From JACDAN01 sp963842235 (GTDB lineage: Bacteria; Actinomycetota; Thermoleophilia; Gaiellales; Gaiellaceae): 64,000 nt of DNA. This document shows positions 1-7,770 of the stretch, piece by piece. Under the pieces are notes generated by a model. It ran no database searches, was not told where the DNA came from, and saw only the letters and a list, made by a program, of their open reading frames with translations. The DNA is taken from NCBI GenBank assembly GCA_963842235.1, contig CAWJFT010000001.1, forward strand, positions 620,001 through 684,000, written 5' to 3'. Numbering within the stretch: position 1 is the stretch's first letter; each line of letters opens with the position of its first letter. Both the position numbers and the translations under genes were made by a program.

Positions 1-630
1 GTCGGGCTCCCGGTCGAGGAGGAGAACGTCTGGGGAAAGACGCAGGAGGACGAGTATCTGTCGAAGTATCCGGCGGGGCTCACACCGACGGTCGAGACCG
101 AGGAGCTCCCCCAGGGCGTCCTCGGCGAGAGCTGCGCGGTGATGATGTACCTCGCGAGCCGCGAGGGCCGCGACGACCTCTATCCGACCGATCTCGGCCG
201 GCGCGCGATGGTCGACGCCGCGAACTTCTACACGATGAGCATCCTCTATCCGCTCCTGACGCGCGCGACCTACCCGCGCTTGGGCTTCCCGGGCTATCCA
301 GGGGAGGTCTCCACGTCGGAAGCCTCGGAGGAAGACAAGGAAGCCGCGCGCAAGACCGCGGAAAAGGCGCTCCCTCGCATCCTCGACACGTATCGCAAGT
401 TCTACGGGGTCGATAAAGGCTTCATCGGCGGCGGCGAGAGCCCGACGATCGCCGACATCCGGCTCGCGAGCACGCTGGAGTTCCTCGCGGTCATGGACAC
501 CGAGCTCCCGGACTGGGCGAAGGACTACATGCAGCGAGTCGAGTCGGCGCTCGGGGATGCGTACAGCGAGCCGGCAGCGGACGTCCGTGGATACATCGCG
601 CAGGTGACAGAGCAGCCGGTCGCCGGCTAG
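1..630 (+). CDS. Glutathione S-transferase family protein (5' truncated)
   Basis: The reading frame is open from the first base, so the start lies before the window. The visible part is the end of a thioredoxin-like N-terminal domain (a cis-Pro-type TPTVE stretch, then ESCAVMMYLA, the usual Glu-Ser before the helix) followed by an all-helical C-terminal domain ending VAG. GST-fold proteins conjugate or reduce electrophiles with a low-molecular-weight thiol; the substrate cannot be read from the sequence. The segment PTIADIRLASTLEFL matches the conserved N-capping box region of GST C-terminal domains. Family assignment is good; the exact function is unknown. Confidence 0.8.
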   Translation, partial: VGLPVEEENVWGKTQEDEYLSKYPAGLTPTVETEELPQGVLGESCAVMMYLASREGRDDLYPTDLGRRAMVDAANFYTMSILYPLLTRATYPRLGFPGYPGEVSTSEASEEDKEAARKTAEKALPRILDTYRKFYGVDKGFIGGGESPTIADIRLASTLEFLAVMDTELPDWAKDYMQRVESALGDAYSEPAADVRGYIAQVTEQPVAG

Positions 631-666
631 CTGCGTTCGAGGACGATCACTTCCGGGAGCCTGGAA

Positions 667-720
667 CCCCTTTTAGGCGGGCGACGGCAACTCTCAACTC
701 TCCTAACGGGGTCAGACCCC
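667..720. repeat. Nested inverted repeats, terminator-like
   Basis: CCCCTTTTAGG (667-677) can pair imperfectly with CCTAACGGGG (702-711), and the latter runs into the palindrome GGGGTCAGACCCC (708-720), which is followed by TTTC. The element lies between the convergent GST and cyclase genes. It could act as a terminator or be a dispersed repeat; only one copy is visible here. Confidence 0.45.
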
Positions 721-835
721 TTTCGGAGGGTTCGTACGGTTTGCCGAGGTTCAGCACCGTTTGGCCTCGGCCAAATCCCACGGATCGAGTTGAGGTCGAG
801 CCTCAGCGCTTAGGCATCAAGCGGGGGGCGCGCTG

Positions 836-2171
836 TCACTCGACCGCTTCCAGGATCTCCCACTCGTCCGGGACGCCCTTCAGGGCGTGGGTTCCGCGAT
901 CGACGAAGCTCAGGCCAGAGCCGGTGACGAGGTCCCTCACTGTCCGCGACACAAGCACCTCGCCGGCCCCGGCCAGCGCGAGCACGCGGGCCGCGATGTG
1001 AACGCCGATGCCGGCCAGCCCTTCGCTGCGTCGCTCGACCTCGCCCGTGTGGAGCCCTACACGGATCTCCAGGCCGAGCGTCCGCAGGCGATCGCGGAGG
1101 GCGAACGCGCAACGAACGGCGCGTGCCGGGCCGTCGAAGCTCGCGAGCAGCCCGTCGCCCGTGAAGTCGGCGATCGCTCCACCGAAGCGCACGACCTCCG
1201 TCCGTGCGAGCTCGTCATGCCGCTCGAGCAATTCACGCCATCGGGCATCGCCCAACTCGACCGCCCGTGGGGTCGAGTCGACGATGTCCGTGAACAGCAC
1301 CGTGGCGAGAACTCGGTCGGTTGTGTGCGCCGCTCGGGCGCCGGTGAGGAACTCCTCGACCTCGTCGATGACGACGTCGATGTCGCCGACGGCGAGCCCG
1401 TAGTCGGCGCCGGGTACGGCCACGAAGCTCGAGCCCTCGATGTGGTCCGCGACATACCGGCCCTGGTCGGCCGTGACGATGGGGTTGTCCACCCGGTGAA
1501 CGACCAAGCGTCGGCACCTTGATCGCCGGCAGGACGTCCCGAACGTCGAGCTCGAAGAGCATGCGCATGACAGCCGCTGCCGTGGACGGGCTTGCGGAGA
1601 GGCGAAAGAAACGCCCCCATGCCTCCAACGCAGCGGAATCGCCAAGGAGGGTCGGATTGATCGCGGCAATCAGGTCGTCGCGACCCCACGTTTGCTCGGC
1701 CATCGAGACGAGGCGCTCCCGCACGTCCGGCGGTGCGCCGATCTCGTATCCCGGCGCCGCCGAGATGCGTGCGGTCGCGTTTACGAGGACAAGTGCGATC
1801 GTCCGCTCCGGATACGTCGCGGCGAAGAGCTCCGCCATCGGCGACGCCTCGGCGACACCCATGATCGCGGCCCGCTCGAGGCCAATGTCGTCCATCACGG
1901 CGGACACGTCGTCCATCCAGTCCTCGAGCGGTGGTAGCTCCTTCGACGGGATCGGATCCGAGAGGCCCATCCCGTACTTGTCGAACGAGATCAGCCGGCT
2001 GAACGAGGAGAGGCGGCGAAGGTAGCGCACATAGCCGGGTATCTCCCACCGGGCCTCGACATGACTGAACCAAGTCGAGACGAGCACGACGTCGAGAGGA
2101 TGCTCTTCGCCGACGACCTGGTAGGCGATGTGGGCGTCACCTTTCTTCGCGTATCTCGTTTCGGGGATCAC
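836..2171 (-). CDS. Alpha/beta hydrolase - class III adenylate/guanylate cyclase fusion, frameshifted
   Basis: The N-terminal part (about residues 1-220, starting at the GTG at 2171, VIPETRYAKKGD) is an alpha/beta hydrolase domain. The C-terminal part is a class III nucleotide cyclase domain, with VLFTDIVDST and DFTGDG carrying the metal-binding Asp residues and IGVHIAARV near the end. Such proteins are common in actinobacteria, and the hydrolase domain is thought to act as a sensor. The two halves lie in different frames: one extra base near 1504-1507 (a GG where one G would restore IKVPTLVVHRVDNP) breaks the gene. The total length of 1336 nt is 3n+1. Either a sequencing insertion or a pseudogene is possible. 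The gene is divergent from the ECF sigma gene, 70 bp away. Confidence 0.8.
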
Positions 2172-2241
2172 AAGCAGACCAGAGTGCCACGCATCCCGAA
2201 GGTCAGACGAGCCCGAACGCCTACGATGACCGGCGACGCGA

Positions 2242-3213
2242 ATGTCGAGACCCGAAGCAGCAACTACCACCGAGTCGCAGCTGGAGCAGTACCGCGCCGA
2301 GCTGACGGCGTACTGCTACCGGATGCTGGCCTCACCCTTCGAGGCCGAGGACGCCGTCCAGGAGACGATGCTGCGCGCCTGGCGGAGCATGGACCGCTTC
2401 GAGGGCCGCGCATCGCTCCGCTCGTGGCTCTACCGGATAGCGACGAATGTCTGCCTCGACATGCTCGCCGGCCGAGAGCGGCGCGCCCGGCCGATGGATC
2501 TCGGCCCCGCTCAGGAGCCCATCGAGTCCAACTTGCACACGTTGCCGGAGACCACGTGGATCCAGCCGGTGCCTGACAGCCTTGTCGCGGAAGGTGACCC
2601 CGCGGAGGTCGCCGTCTCGCGGGAGACGATCCGGCTCGCCTTCGTGGCGGCCCTTCAGCATTTGCCTCCGCGCCAGCGTGCGGTGCTGATCCTCTCTGAG
2701 GTCCTCCGCTGGAAGGCGAGCGAGGTGGCGGAGCTCCTCGAAACCAGCGTCGCGTCGGTGAACAGCGCGCTGCAGCGGGCGCGTGCGACGCTCGAGGCGA
2801 GCGACGTCAGCGCCTCGGAAACGTCGCCGTCGGTGCACGAGGCCGATTCCGAGCTCCTCGCCCGCTACGTGGCGGCCTTCGAGGCCTACGACATCGACGC
2901 GCTCACCTCGCTGATCAAGGAGGACGCGAAGCAGTCGATGCCTCCGTTCGACATGTGGCTGAAGGGACGCGACGACATCTTCGCGTGGTGGCTCGGCCCA
3001 GGAATCGGCTGCCGCGACTCGCGCATGATCCCCGTGGAGTCGGCAAACGGATCGCCGGCGTTCGGCCAGTACAAGCCGAGTCCCGACGGTGGACACGAGC
3101 CCTGGGCGCTCCAGGTGCTCGAGGTCGAGGACGGCCGGATCGTCGAGCTCACGTTCTTCCTCGACACGGAGACGCTCTTCCCGCTCTTCGGGCTGCCGCT
3201 CAGCCTGGACTAA
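2242..3213 (+). CDS. ECF sigma factor with SnoaL-like C-terminal domain (SigG/ECF41-like group)
   Basis: This 323-residue protein has sigma region 2 at about residues 18-75 (YCYRML, EAEDAVQETMLRAWR, LRSWLYRIATNVC) and region 4 at about 140-185 (LPPRQRAVLILSEVL, then a helix-turn-helix ending SVNSALQRARATL). Residues from about 200 to the end form a SnoaL-type NTF2-like domain (YVAAFEAYDIDAL, MPPFDMWLKG). ECF factors with this tail usually lack a classical anti-sigma factor and the tail itself modulates activity. It directs RNA polymerase to unknown promoters. No anti-sigma gene is adjacent. Its end overlaps the convergent STAS gene by 4 nt. Confidence 0.88.
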   Translation: MSRPEAATTTESQLEQYRAELTAYCYRMLASPFEAEDAVQETMLRAWRSMDRFEGRASLRSWLYRIATNVCLDMLAGRERRARPMDLGPAQEPIESNLHTLPETTWIQPVPDSLVAEGDPAEVAVSRETIRLAFVAALQHLPPRQRAVLILSEVLRWKASEVAELLETSVASVNSALQRARATLEASDVSASETSPSVHEADSELLARYVAAFEAYDIDALTSLIKEDAKQSMPPFDMWLKGRDDIFAWWLGPGIGCRDSRMIPVESANGSPAFGQYKPSPDGGHEPWALQVLEVEDGRIVELTFFLDTETLFPLFGLPLSLD

Positions 3214-3500
3214 TCCGGCAAGACCTGGGTCAGCCCCATGAAGGCGACGAGCTCGAGCAGCTCGTCCGAGGCATGGCGCAGGCGAACCTCGCAGCGATGA
3301 CGCCGGGCCGCGAGCTGGAGCCGGCAGAGGGCATCCACCGTCACCGCGTCGGGCTCGACGCCGTGCACGTCGCACAGAGCGACTCCCGCGCCGCATTCGC
3401 TCAAGGCCGCGTGGAAACGCTTGCGCAGCCCGGGCAGATCGGCACGGGAGATCGGGCCGCGGATGGCAAAGGCGACCAGGTTCGGCGCTGGGGCGCCCAT
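3210..3500 (-). CDS. STAS-domain protein (anti-sigma antagonist-like)
   Basis: A 96-residue single-domain protein. It begins VAFAIRGPISRADLPGL, a typical STAS first strand and helix, and continues with a segment predicting alternating strands and helices (GVALCDVHGVEPDAVTVDAL). STAS proteins such as SpoIIAA antagonise anti-sigma factors when unphosphorylated. The usual Asp-Ser phosphorylation motif is replaced by EPDAVTVDAL, so classical phospho-switching is doubtful. Its convergent overlap with the ECF sigma gene is suggestive of a regulatory link but proves nothing. Confidence 0.65.
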   Translation of the reverse strand: MGAPAPNLVAFAIRGPISRADLPGLRKRFHAALSECGAGVALCDVHGVEPDAVTVDALCRLQLAARRHRCEVRLRHASDELLELVAFMGLTQVLPD

Positions 3501-3614
3501 CGGAAGACAGACCGGCCGGCGGCCCGAAATTCATCGGTGCGCGACCGATGACTTCTACGGCGGGGCTCCGTCTTAACCCTTCAGACCGATGAGATCCGCG
3601 AAAGGACGCGACTG

Positions 3615-5063
3615 ATGATCGTTGACTGCAGCCGGCGCTGGCTCGCGCTGTATGTCCTCTGCCTCGGCGACCTGATGATCGTTCTCGACACGACGATCGT
3701 GAACGTCGCTCTGCCGTCGATCAGGACCGACCTCGGCTTCTCCGAGGCGTCGCTGGCCTGGGTCGTGAACGCCTATGTGCTGACCTTCGGCGGTTTTCTG
3801 CTGCTCGGCGGGCGCCTGGGCGACCTCTTCGGCCACCGTCGGCTGTTCCTCATCGGCATCACGCTGTTCACCGCCGCCTCGCTGGCCTGCGGGATCGCGA
3901 CGTCGCAGGGGTTCCTCGTCGGCGCGCGCGCGGTGCAGGGGATCGGCGGCGCGATCGTCGCGGCCGTCGCCCTTTCGCTGATCATGACCCTCTTTACCGA
4001 GCCGGCCGACCGGGCGAAGGCGATGGGCGTCATCGGCTTCGTCGCCGCCGGCGGGGGAAGCGTGGGCGTGCTGCTCGGAGGCGTCCTGACCGACGTGCTC
4101 AACTGGCACTGGATCTTCCTGGTCAACCTGCCGATCGGCGTGACGGTCTTCGCGCTCTGCCTCGTCCTGCTGCCGCCGGGACGCGGCCTGGCCACCGCGG
4201 CGCGGCTCGACGTCGGCGGCGCGGTCACTGTCACCGCCTCGCTCATGATCGCCGTCTACGCGATCGTCAACGGGAACAAGGTGGGGTGGACCTCCGGCCG
4301 CACGCTCGGGCTGCTCGCCGTCGCCGTCGCACTGATGGCGCTCTTCCTGGCGATCGAGTCGCGCGTGCGCGAGCCGCTCGTGCCGCTTCGGCTCTTCCGC
4401 CTGCGCAACGTCGCGACCGCCAACGTGGTCGGCGTCCTGTGGTCGGCGGCGATGTTCGCGTGGTTCTTCCTCTCGGCGCTCTATCTGCAGCTCGTCCTCG
4501 GGTACAGCTCACTCGAAGTCGGGCTCGCGTTCCTGCCGGCCACGTTGATCATGGCCTCGTTCTCGCTCGGCCTCTCCGCCACGCTCGTCATGCGCTTCGG
4601 CATCAGGGCTCCCATTGCGACTGGAATGCTGCTGGTCGCCATCGGGCTCGGGCTCTTCGCGCGGGCGCCGGTAGACGGGAACTTCGTCGTCGACGTGCTC
4701 CCGAGCATGCTCGTGCTCGGGCTCGGTGTCGGCATGGCGATGAACCCGGTGCTGCTCGCCGCCATGAGCGACGTCAAGCCGAGCGAATCCGGGCTTGCCT
4801 CCGGGCTCGTCAATACCTCGTTCATGATGGGCGGGGCGCTCGGTCTCGCCGTCCTCGCGAGCATCGCGGCCTCTCGGACCGACAGCTCGGCTGCCTCGGG
4901 CGACGATCATCTCGCCGCGCTCACCTCGGGCTACCACGCCGCGTTCCTCGTCGGTGCGCTGTTCGCCGGGGTAGCGGCGGCCGTTGCGGCCGCGCTCATC
5001 CGGGCGACGCCGGCGACTGCGCACGGCGAGGTCGAGGAAGAGCCCGCGGTCGAAGCGGCCTAG
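3615..5063 (+). CDS. MFS drug-efflux transporter, DHA2 (14-TM) family
   Basis: A 482-residue polytopic membrane protein with about 14 hydrophobic segments. The start carries the DHA2 hallmark LDTTIVNVALP in helix 1, and motif A is GGRLGDLFGHRR in the loop between helices 2 and 3. Family members (EmrB, QacA) export drugs and dyes in exchange for protons. The last 20 residues are acidic and cytoplasmic. A GGAC stretch and ATGs at 3615 and 3618 make the exact start slightly uncertain. No TetR-type regulator is adjacent. Confidence 0.88.
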   Translation: MIVDCSRRWLALYVLCLGDLMIVLDTTIVNVALPSIRTDLGFSEASLAWVVNAYVLTFGGFLLLGGRLGDLFGHRRLFLIGITLFTAASLACGIATSQGFLVGARAVQGIGGAIVAAVALSLIMTLFTEPADRAKAMGVIGFVAAGGGSVGVLLGGVLTDVLNWHWIFLVNLPIGVTVFALCLVLLPPGRGLATAARLDVGGAVTVTASLMIAVYAIVNGNKVGWTSGRTLGLLAVAVALMALFLAIESRVREPLVPLRLFRLRNVATANVVGVLWSAAMFAWFFLSALYLQLVLGYSSLEVGLAFLPATLIMASFSLGLSATLVMRFGIRAPIATGMLLVAIGLGLFARAPVDGNFVVDVLPSMLVLGLGVGMAMNPVLLAAMSDVKPSESGLASGLVNTSFMMGGALGLAVLASIAASRTDSSAASGDDHLAALTSGYHAAFLVGALFAGVAAAVAAALIRATPATAHGEVEEEPAVEAA

Positions 5064-5083
5064 CGCGCGCGTACACTTGAAGC

Positions 5084-5293
5084 ATGTTGCAACGGCTGTC
5101 GGTGCGGCTGGCGCCGATCACGTCGAGGGCGGCCGAGTACGGCCCCGCCGTGCCTGTCTGTTGCAACGCCTGCCGAACCTGCACGACGACGAACGTCGTG
5201 AGCTTGATCCTCGGCGCCGGAACCGCAGCAACACTCGCTGCGAGCCGCCTCGTCGCCCGGGTCGTCGATTCGCGCTCCTTACGGGACGACTAG
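5084..5293 (+). CDS. Small Cys-rich peptide with CCNACRTC motif
   Basis: A 69-residue predicted protein. Most third codon positions are G or C across its length, as in the neighbouring real genes, which supports coding. It has a basic N-terminus, then VCCNACRTCTTTN (four Cys in CCxxCxxC, residues about 26-33), then a hydrophobic stretch VVSLILGAGTAATLAASRLV that could be a membrane helix, then a short charged tail. The Cys cluster could bind zinc or an iron-sulphur centre; this is inference. It lies 20 bp after the MFS gene and overlaps the end of the convergent stress-protein gene by 15 bp. I do not recognise a named family. Confidence 0.55.
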   Translation: MLQRLSVRLAPITSRAAEYGPAVPVCCNACRTCTTTNVVSLILGAGTAATLAASRLVARVVDSRSLRDD

Positions 5294-5668
5294 AACGTCG
5301 GCCCGGGCGCTTCGCATGAGCCTCGAGTCGAGCGGTCCCCGGGCGCGATGGCGGCTCTCACTCCGGCCGACGACGATCGTTTCAGCGTTCTTCTCCTCAG
5401 CCGCGGCAAGGATCTCGGTCGCCGGATCGCCAACTGCCTCGATGAGCTGCGCTTCGATGCCGCGACTGTCGAGGGCGATCCTTGCCTCGCGGAGGATTCT
5501 CGCTTGCCTGCCGCGCTCTTCGTCAGTGACCGTCACCAGTCGGGAGCTGACCGACTGGGCTTGAATCACGTTGATGACCGCGAGCTCGCCGCCAGGGCCG
5601 AGGAGATCCGCCGCGTGCTGCAGCGCGCGTTTCGCGGCCGGGGATCCGTCGTAGGCGAGCAGGAGCAC
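5279..5668 (-). CDS. Universal stress protein (UspA family)
   Basis: A single Usp domain of 129 residues, starting LLLAYDGSPAAKRAL (strand 1 and the first nucleotide-contacting Asp) and ending ADVLVVP. The usual ATP-binding G-x2-G-x9-G(S/T) motif is degenerate here (VVGRSESRHRARGPLDSR), so ATP binding is uncertain. It starts with GTG at 5668, preceded by TATGAA and a 6-nt gap, and lacks a Shine-Dalgarno sequence, as expected for a leaderless transcript. It is divergent from the kdp operon, 121 bp away. Confidence 0.85.
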   Translation of the reverse strand: MLLLAYDGSPAAKRALQHAADLLGPGGELAVINVIQAQSVSSRLVTVTDEERGRQARILREARIALDSRGIEAQLIEAVGDPATEILAAAEEKNAETIVVGRSESRHRARGPLDSRLMRSARADVLVVP

Positions 5669-5777
5669 GTGTCTTTCATAGCGCGGTTGCTTAGCCCGCG
5701 GCGTTAGCAGAGCGTCAAGAACGCCCGGTTCGACGTAGAAGTTCCGTTAAAGCCTGTCTTTGTAGCCCAAGGCACGG

Positions 5778-5789
5778 TATACCGCTGAC
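5778..5789 (+). promoter_or_regulatory. Putative -10 box of the kdp operon
   Basis: TATACC at 5778-5783 ends 6 nt before the GTG at 5790, so transcription would begin at or next to the start codon. The box sits inside the palindrome CGGTATACCG (5775-5784), which could also be an operator. No convincing -35 was seen. Confidence 0.45.
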
Positions 5790-5891
5790 GTGCGCGACAT
5801 CGTCTTCGTCGGCGTCGTCCTCGGCTTCTTCGCGATCGCTGTCCTCTTCGTCTACGCCTGCCGGCTCATGCTCGGCGAGGGCCGGCAATGA
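5790..5891 (+). CDS. Small membrane peptide preceding kdpF
   Basis: A 33-residue peptide starting with GTG: MRDIVFVGVVLGFFAIAV, then LFVYACRLMLGEGRQ. It is a single hydrophobic helix followed by a short basic tail. Its TGA overlaps the ATG of kdpF in an ATGA, as between kdpF and kdpA, so it is part of the translationally coupled kdp operon. It may be a second KdpF-like stabilising subunit. The function is inferred only from position and topology. Confidence 0.6.
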   Translation: MRDIVFVGVVLGFFAIAVLFVYACRLMLGEGRQ

Positions 5892-5980
5892 GCTGGGAGA
5901 ACGCGCTCGGGCTGATCGTCTCGGTCGTCGTGCTCGGCTACCTCGTCTACGCCCTCATCGCGCCCGAGCGCCTCGGATGA
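5888..5980 (+). CDS. kdpF: Potassium-transporting ATPase subunit KdpF
   Basis: A 30-residue single-helix peptide, MSWENALGLIVSVVVLGYLV then YALIAPERLG. The ending matches the KdpF signature (YLvyALirPErF). KdpF is a lipid-like stabiliser of the KdpFABC complex in the cytoplasmic membrane. ATGA overlaps at both ends couple its translation to the upstream peptide and to kdpA. Confidence 0.9.
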   Translation: MSWENALGLIVSVVVLGYLVYALIAPERLG

Positions 5981-7670
5981 GCGGAGCGAACTGGCTCCAG
6001 CTCGCCGTGCTCGTCGGCGCCCTGTTCGTGACGACTCCGCTGCTCGGCATGTACCTGGCCCGCGTGCTCGACGGTGGCCCTGCGCCTGGTGACCGGGTCT
6101 TCTTACCGCTCGAGCGGGTCATCTATCGGGTCACCGGAGTCGACCCGAGCCGCGAGCAGGCTTGGAACGTCTATGCGCTTTCGCTACTCGCCTTCAGCTT
6201 CGTCTCGGTCGTCGGCCTCTACCTGCTCCAGCGTCTGCAGGGCTCGTTGCCCCTGAACCCGACCGACGTCCCAGGGGTGCCTCCGGCCCTGGCCTTCAAC
6301 ACGGCTGCCAGCTTCGTCACGAACACGAACTGGCAGAACTACGGGGGCGAGTCGACGATGAGCCATCTGACCCAGATGGCGGGGCTCACCGTGCAGAACT
6401 TCGTCTCCGCCGCTGTCGGAATCGCCGTCGCCGTCGCCCTCGTGCGTGGCCTCGTCCGCCGCCGGTCGGACACGATCGGGAACTTCTGGGCCGACCTGAC
6501 ACGGTCGACGACGCGTGTCCTCCTGCCGCTTTCGATCGTCCTTGCGCTCGTCCTCGTCAGCCAAGGCGCCGTCCAATCGCTGCGCGGAAGCGCCGAGGCC
6601 GCGACGGTCGAAGGCGCGACCCAAACGATCTGGCGCGGCCCAGTCGGGAGCCAGGAAGCGATCAAGGAGCTCGGCACGAACGGAGGCGGTCCGGCGAACG
6701 CGAACTCCGCACACCCCTTCGAGAACCCGACTCGGCCTTCACAAACCTGCTCGAGATGCTCGCGCTCCTGGCGATCCCGTTCGCCCTGACGTACACCTTC
6801 GGCAGGCTCGTCGGCAACCAGCGGCAGGGCTGGGCGCTCTTCGCAGCGATGTTCGTCCTCTGGATCGGGTCTGCCGGCATCGCGACGTACTTCGAGACCA
6901 ACGGCAATTCCAAGCTGGAGGCGGTCGGCGCGAACCAGGACGCAGGGAACATGGAAGGGAAGGAGGTGCGGTTCGGCTCCGCCGCTACCGGCCTCTTTGC
7001 CGCGTCCACTACGGGCACGTCGACCGGAGCCGTCATCGGCGCCCACGACAGCTTCACTCCGCTGGGTGGAGCGGTGCCACTCGTGAACATGATGCTCGGG
7101 GAGGTCTCGCCGGGTGGAGTCGGCGCCGGGCTCTACGGCATGCTGATCTTCGCCCTGCTCTCCGTTTTCATCGCCGGCCTGATGGTGGGGAGAACGCCCG
7201 AGTACCTCGGCAAGAAGATCCAGGCGACGGAGATGAAGCTCATCACCGTGTACATCCTCATCGTCCCGACGCTGATCCTCGTCTTCTCGGGGATCTCGGT
7301 GCTGCTGGACCAGGCGAAGTCGTCGATCCTGAACCCAGGGCCGCATGGCCTCTCCGAGGTCGTCTACGCCTTCACTTCGACCGCAAACAACAACGGCTCT
7401 GCCTTCGGCGGGCTGACCGGGAACACGGATTGGTTCAACACGACGCTCGGCATCTCCGTCCTGTCCGGCCGCTTCTTGCCCATCGTGCTCGTTCTCGCGA
7501 TCGCCGGCTCGCTCGCCCGCAAGCAGCCAGTGCCTCCCTCCGCCGGCACGTTCCCGACAGGGACGCCGCTCTTTGCCGGGCTTCTGGTCGGCGTCATCCT
7601 CATCGTCGTCGCGCTCACCTACTTCCCGGTGCTCGCGCTCGGGCCGATCCTGGAGCATCTGAGCTTATGA
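5977..7670 (+). CDS. kdpA: Potassium-transporting ATPase subunit KdpA, frameshifted
   Basis: KdpA is the potassium-selective channel-like subunit of KdpFABC. The first 250 residues (MSGANWLQLAVLVG through NSAHPFENP) are in one frame and the rest (AFTNLLEMLALLAIPF through ILEHLSL) in another. One base is missing around 6730-6732, where CCG-AC-TCG should read Pro-Thr-Ser. Restoring it gives about 564 residues, a normal KdpA length. The pore motif usually written GTNGGGFFNANSAHPFENP reads GTNGGGPANANSAHPFENP here. Other filter regions, such as TTGTSTGAV and TANNNGSAFGGL, are intact. As written, the gene would give no functional channel; a sequencing deletion is a strong alternative. Confidence 0.9.
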
Positions 7671-7770
7671 CGGATCCGGTTAAACCTTCGATTGAGTCGA
7701 CCGGTCATTTCCGACGGACGAGCGGGCAATGCCCGCACGTCCTCATGGTCGGCACCGCAAGCGGCGCCTC

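Noticed and set aside
7671..7770. A separate small gene in the 100-bp kdpA-kdpB gap
   Set aside because: The stretch has no start-to-stop frame with good codon bias; part of it may be an N-terminal extension of kdpB from 7729.
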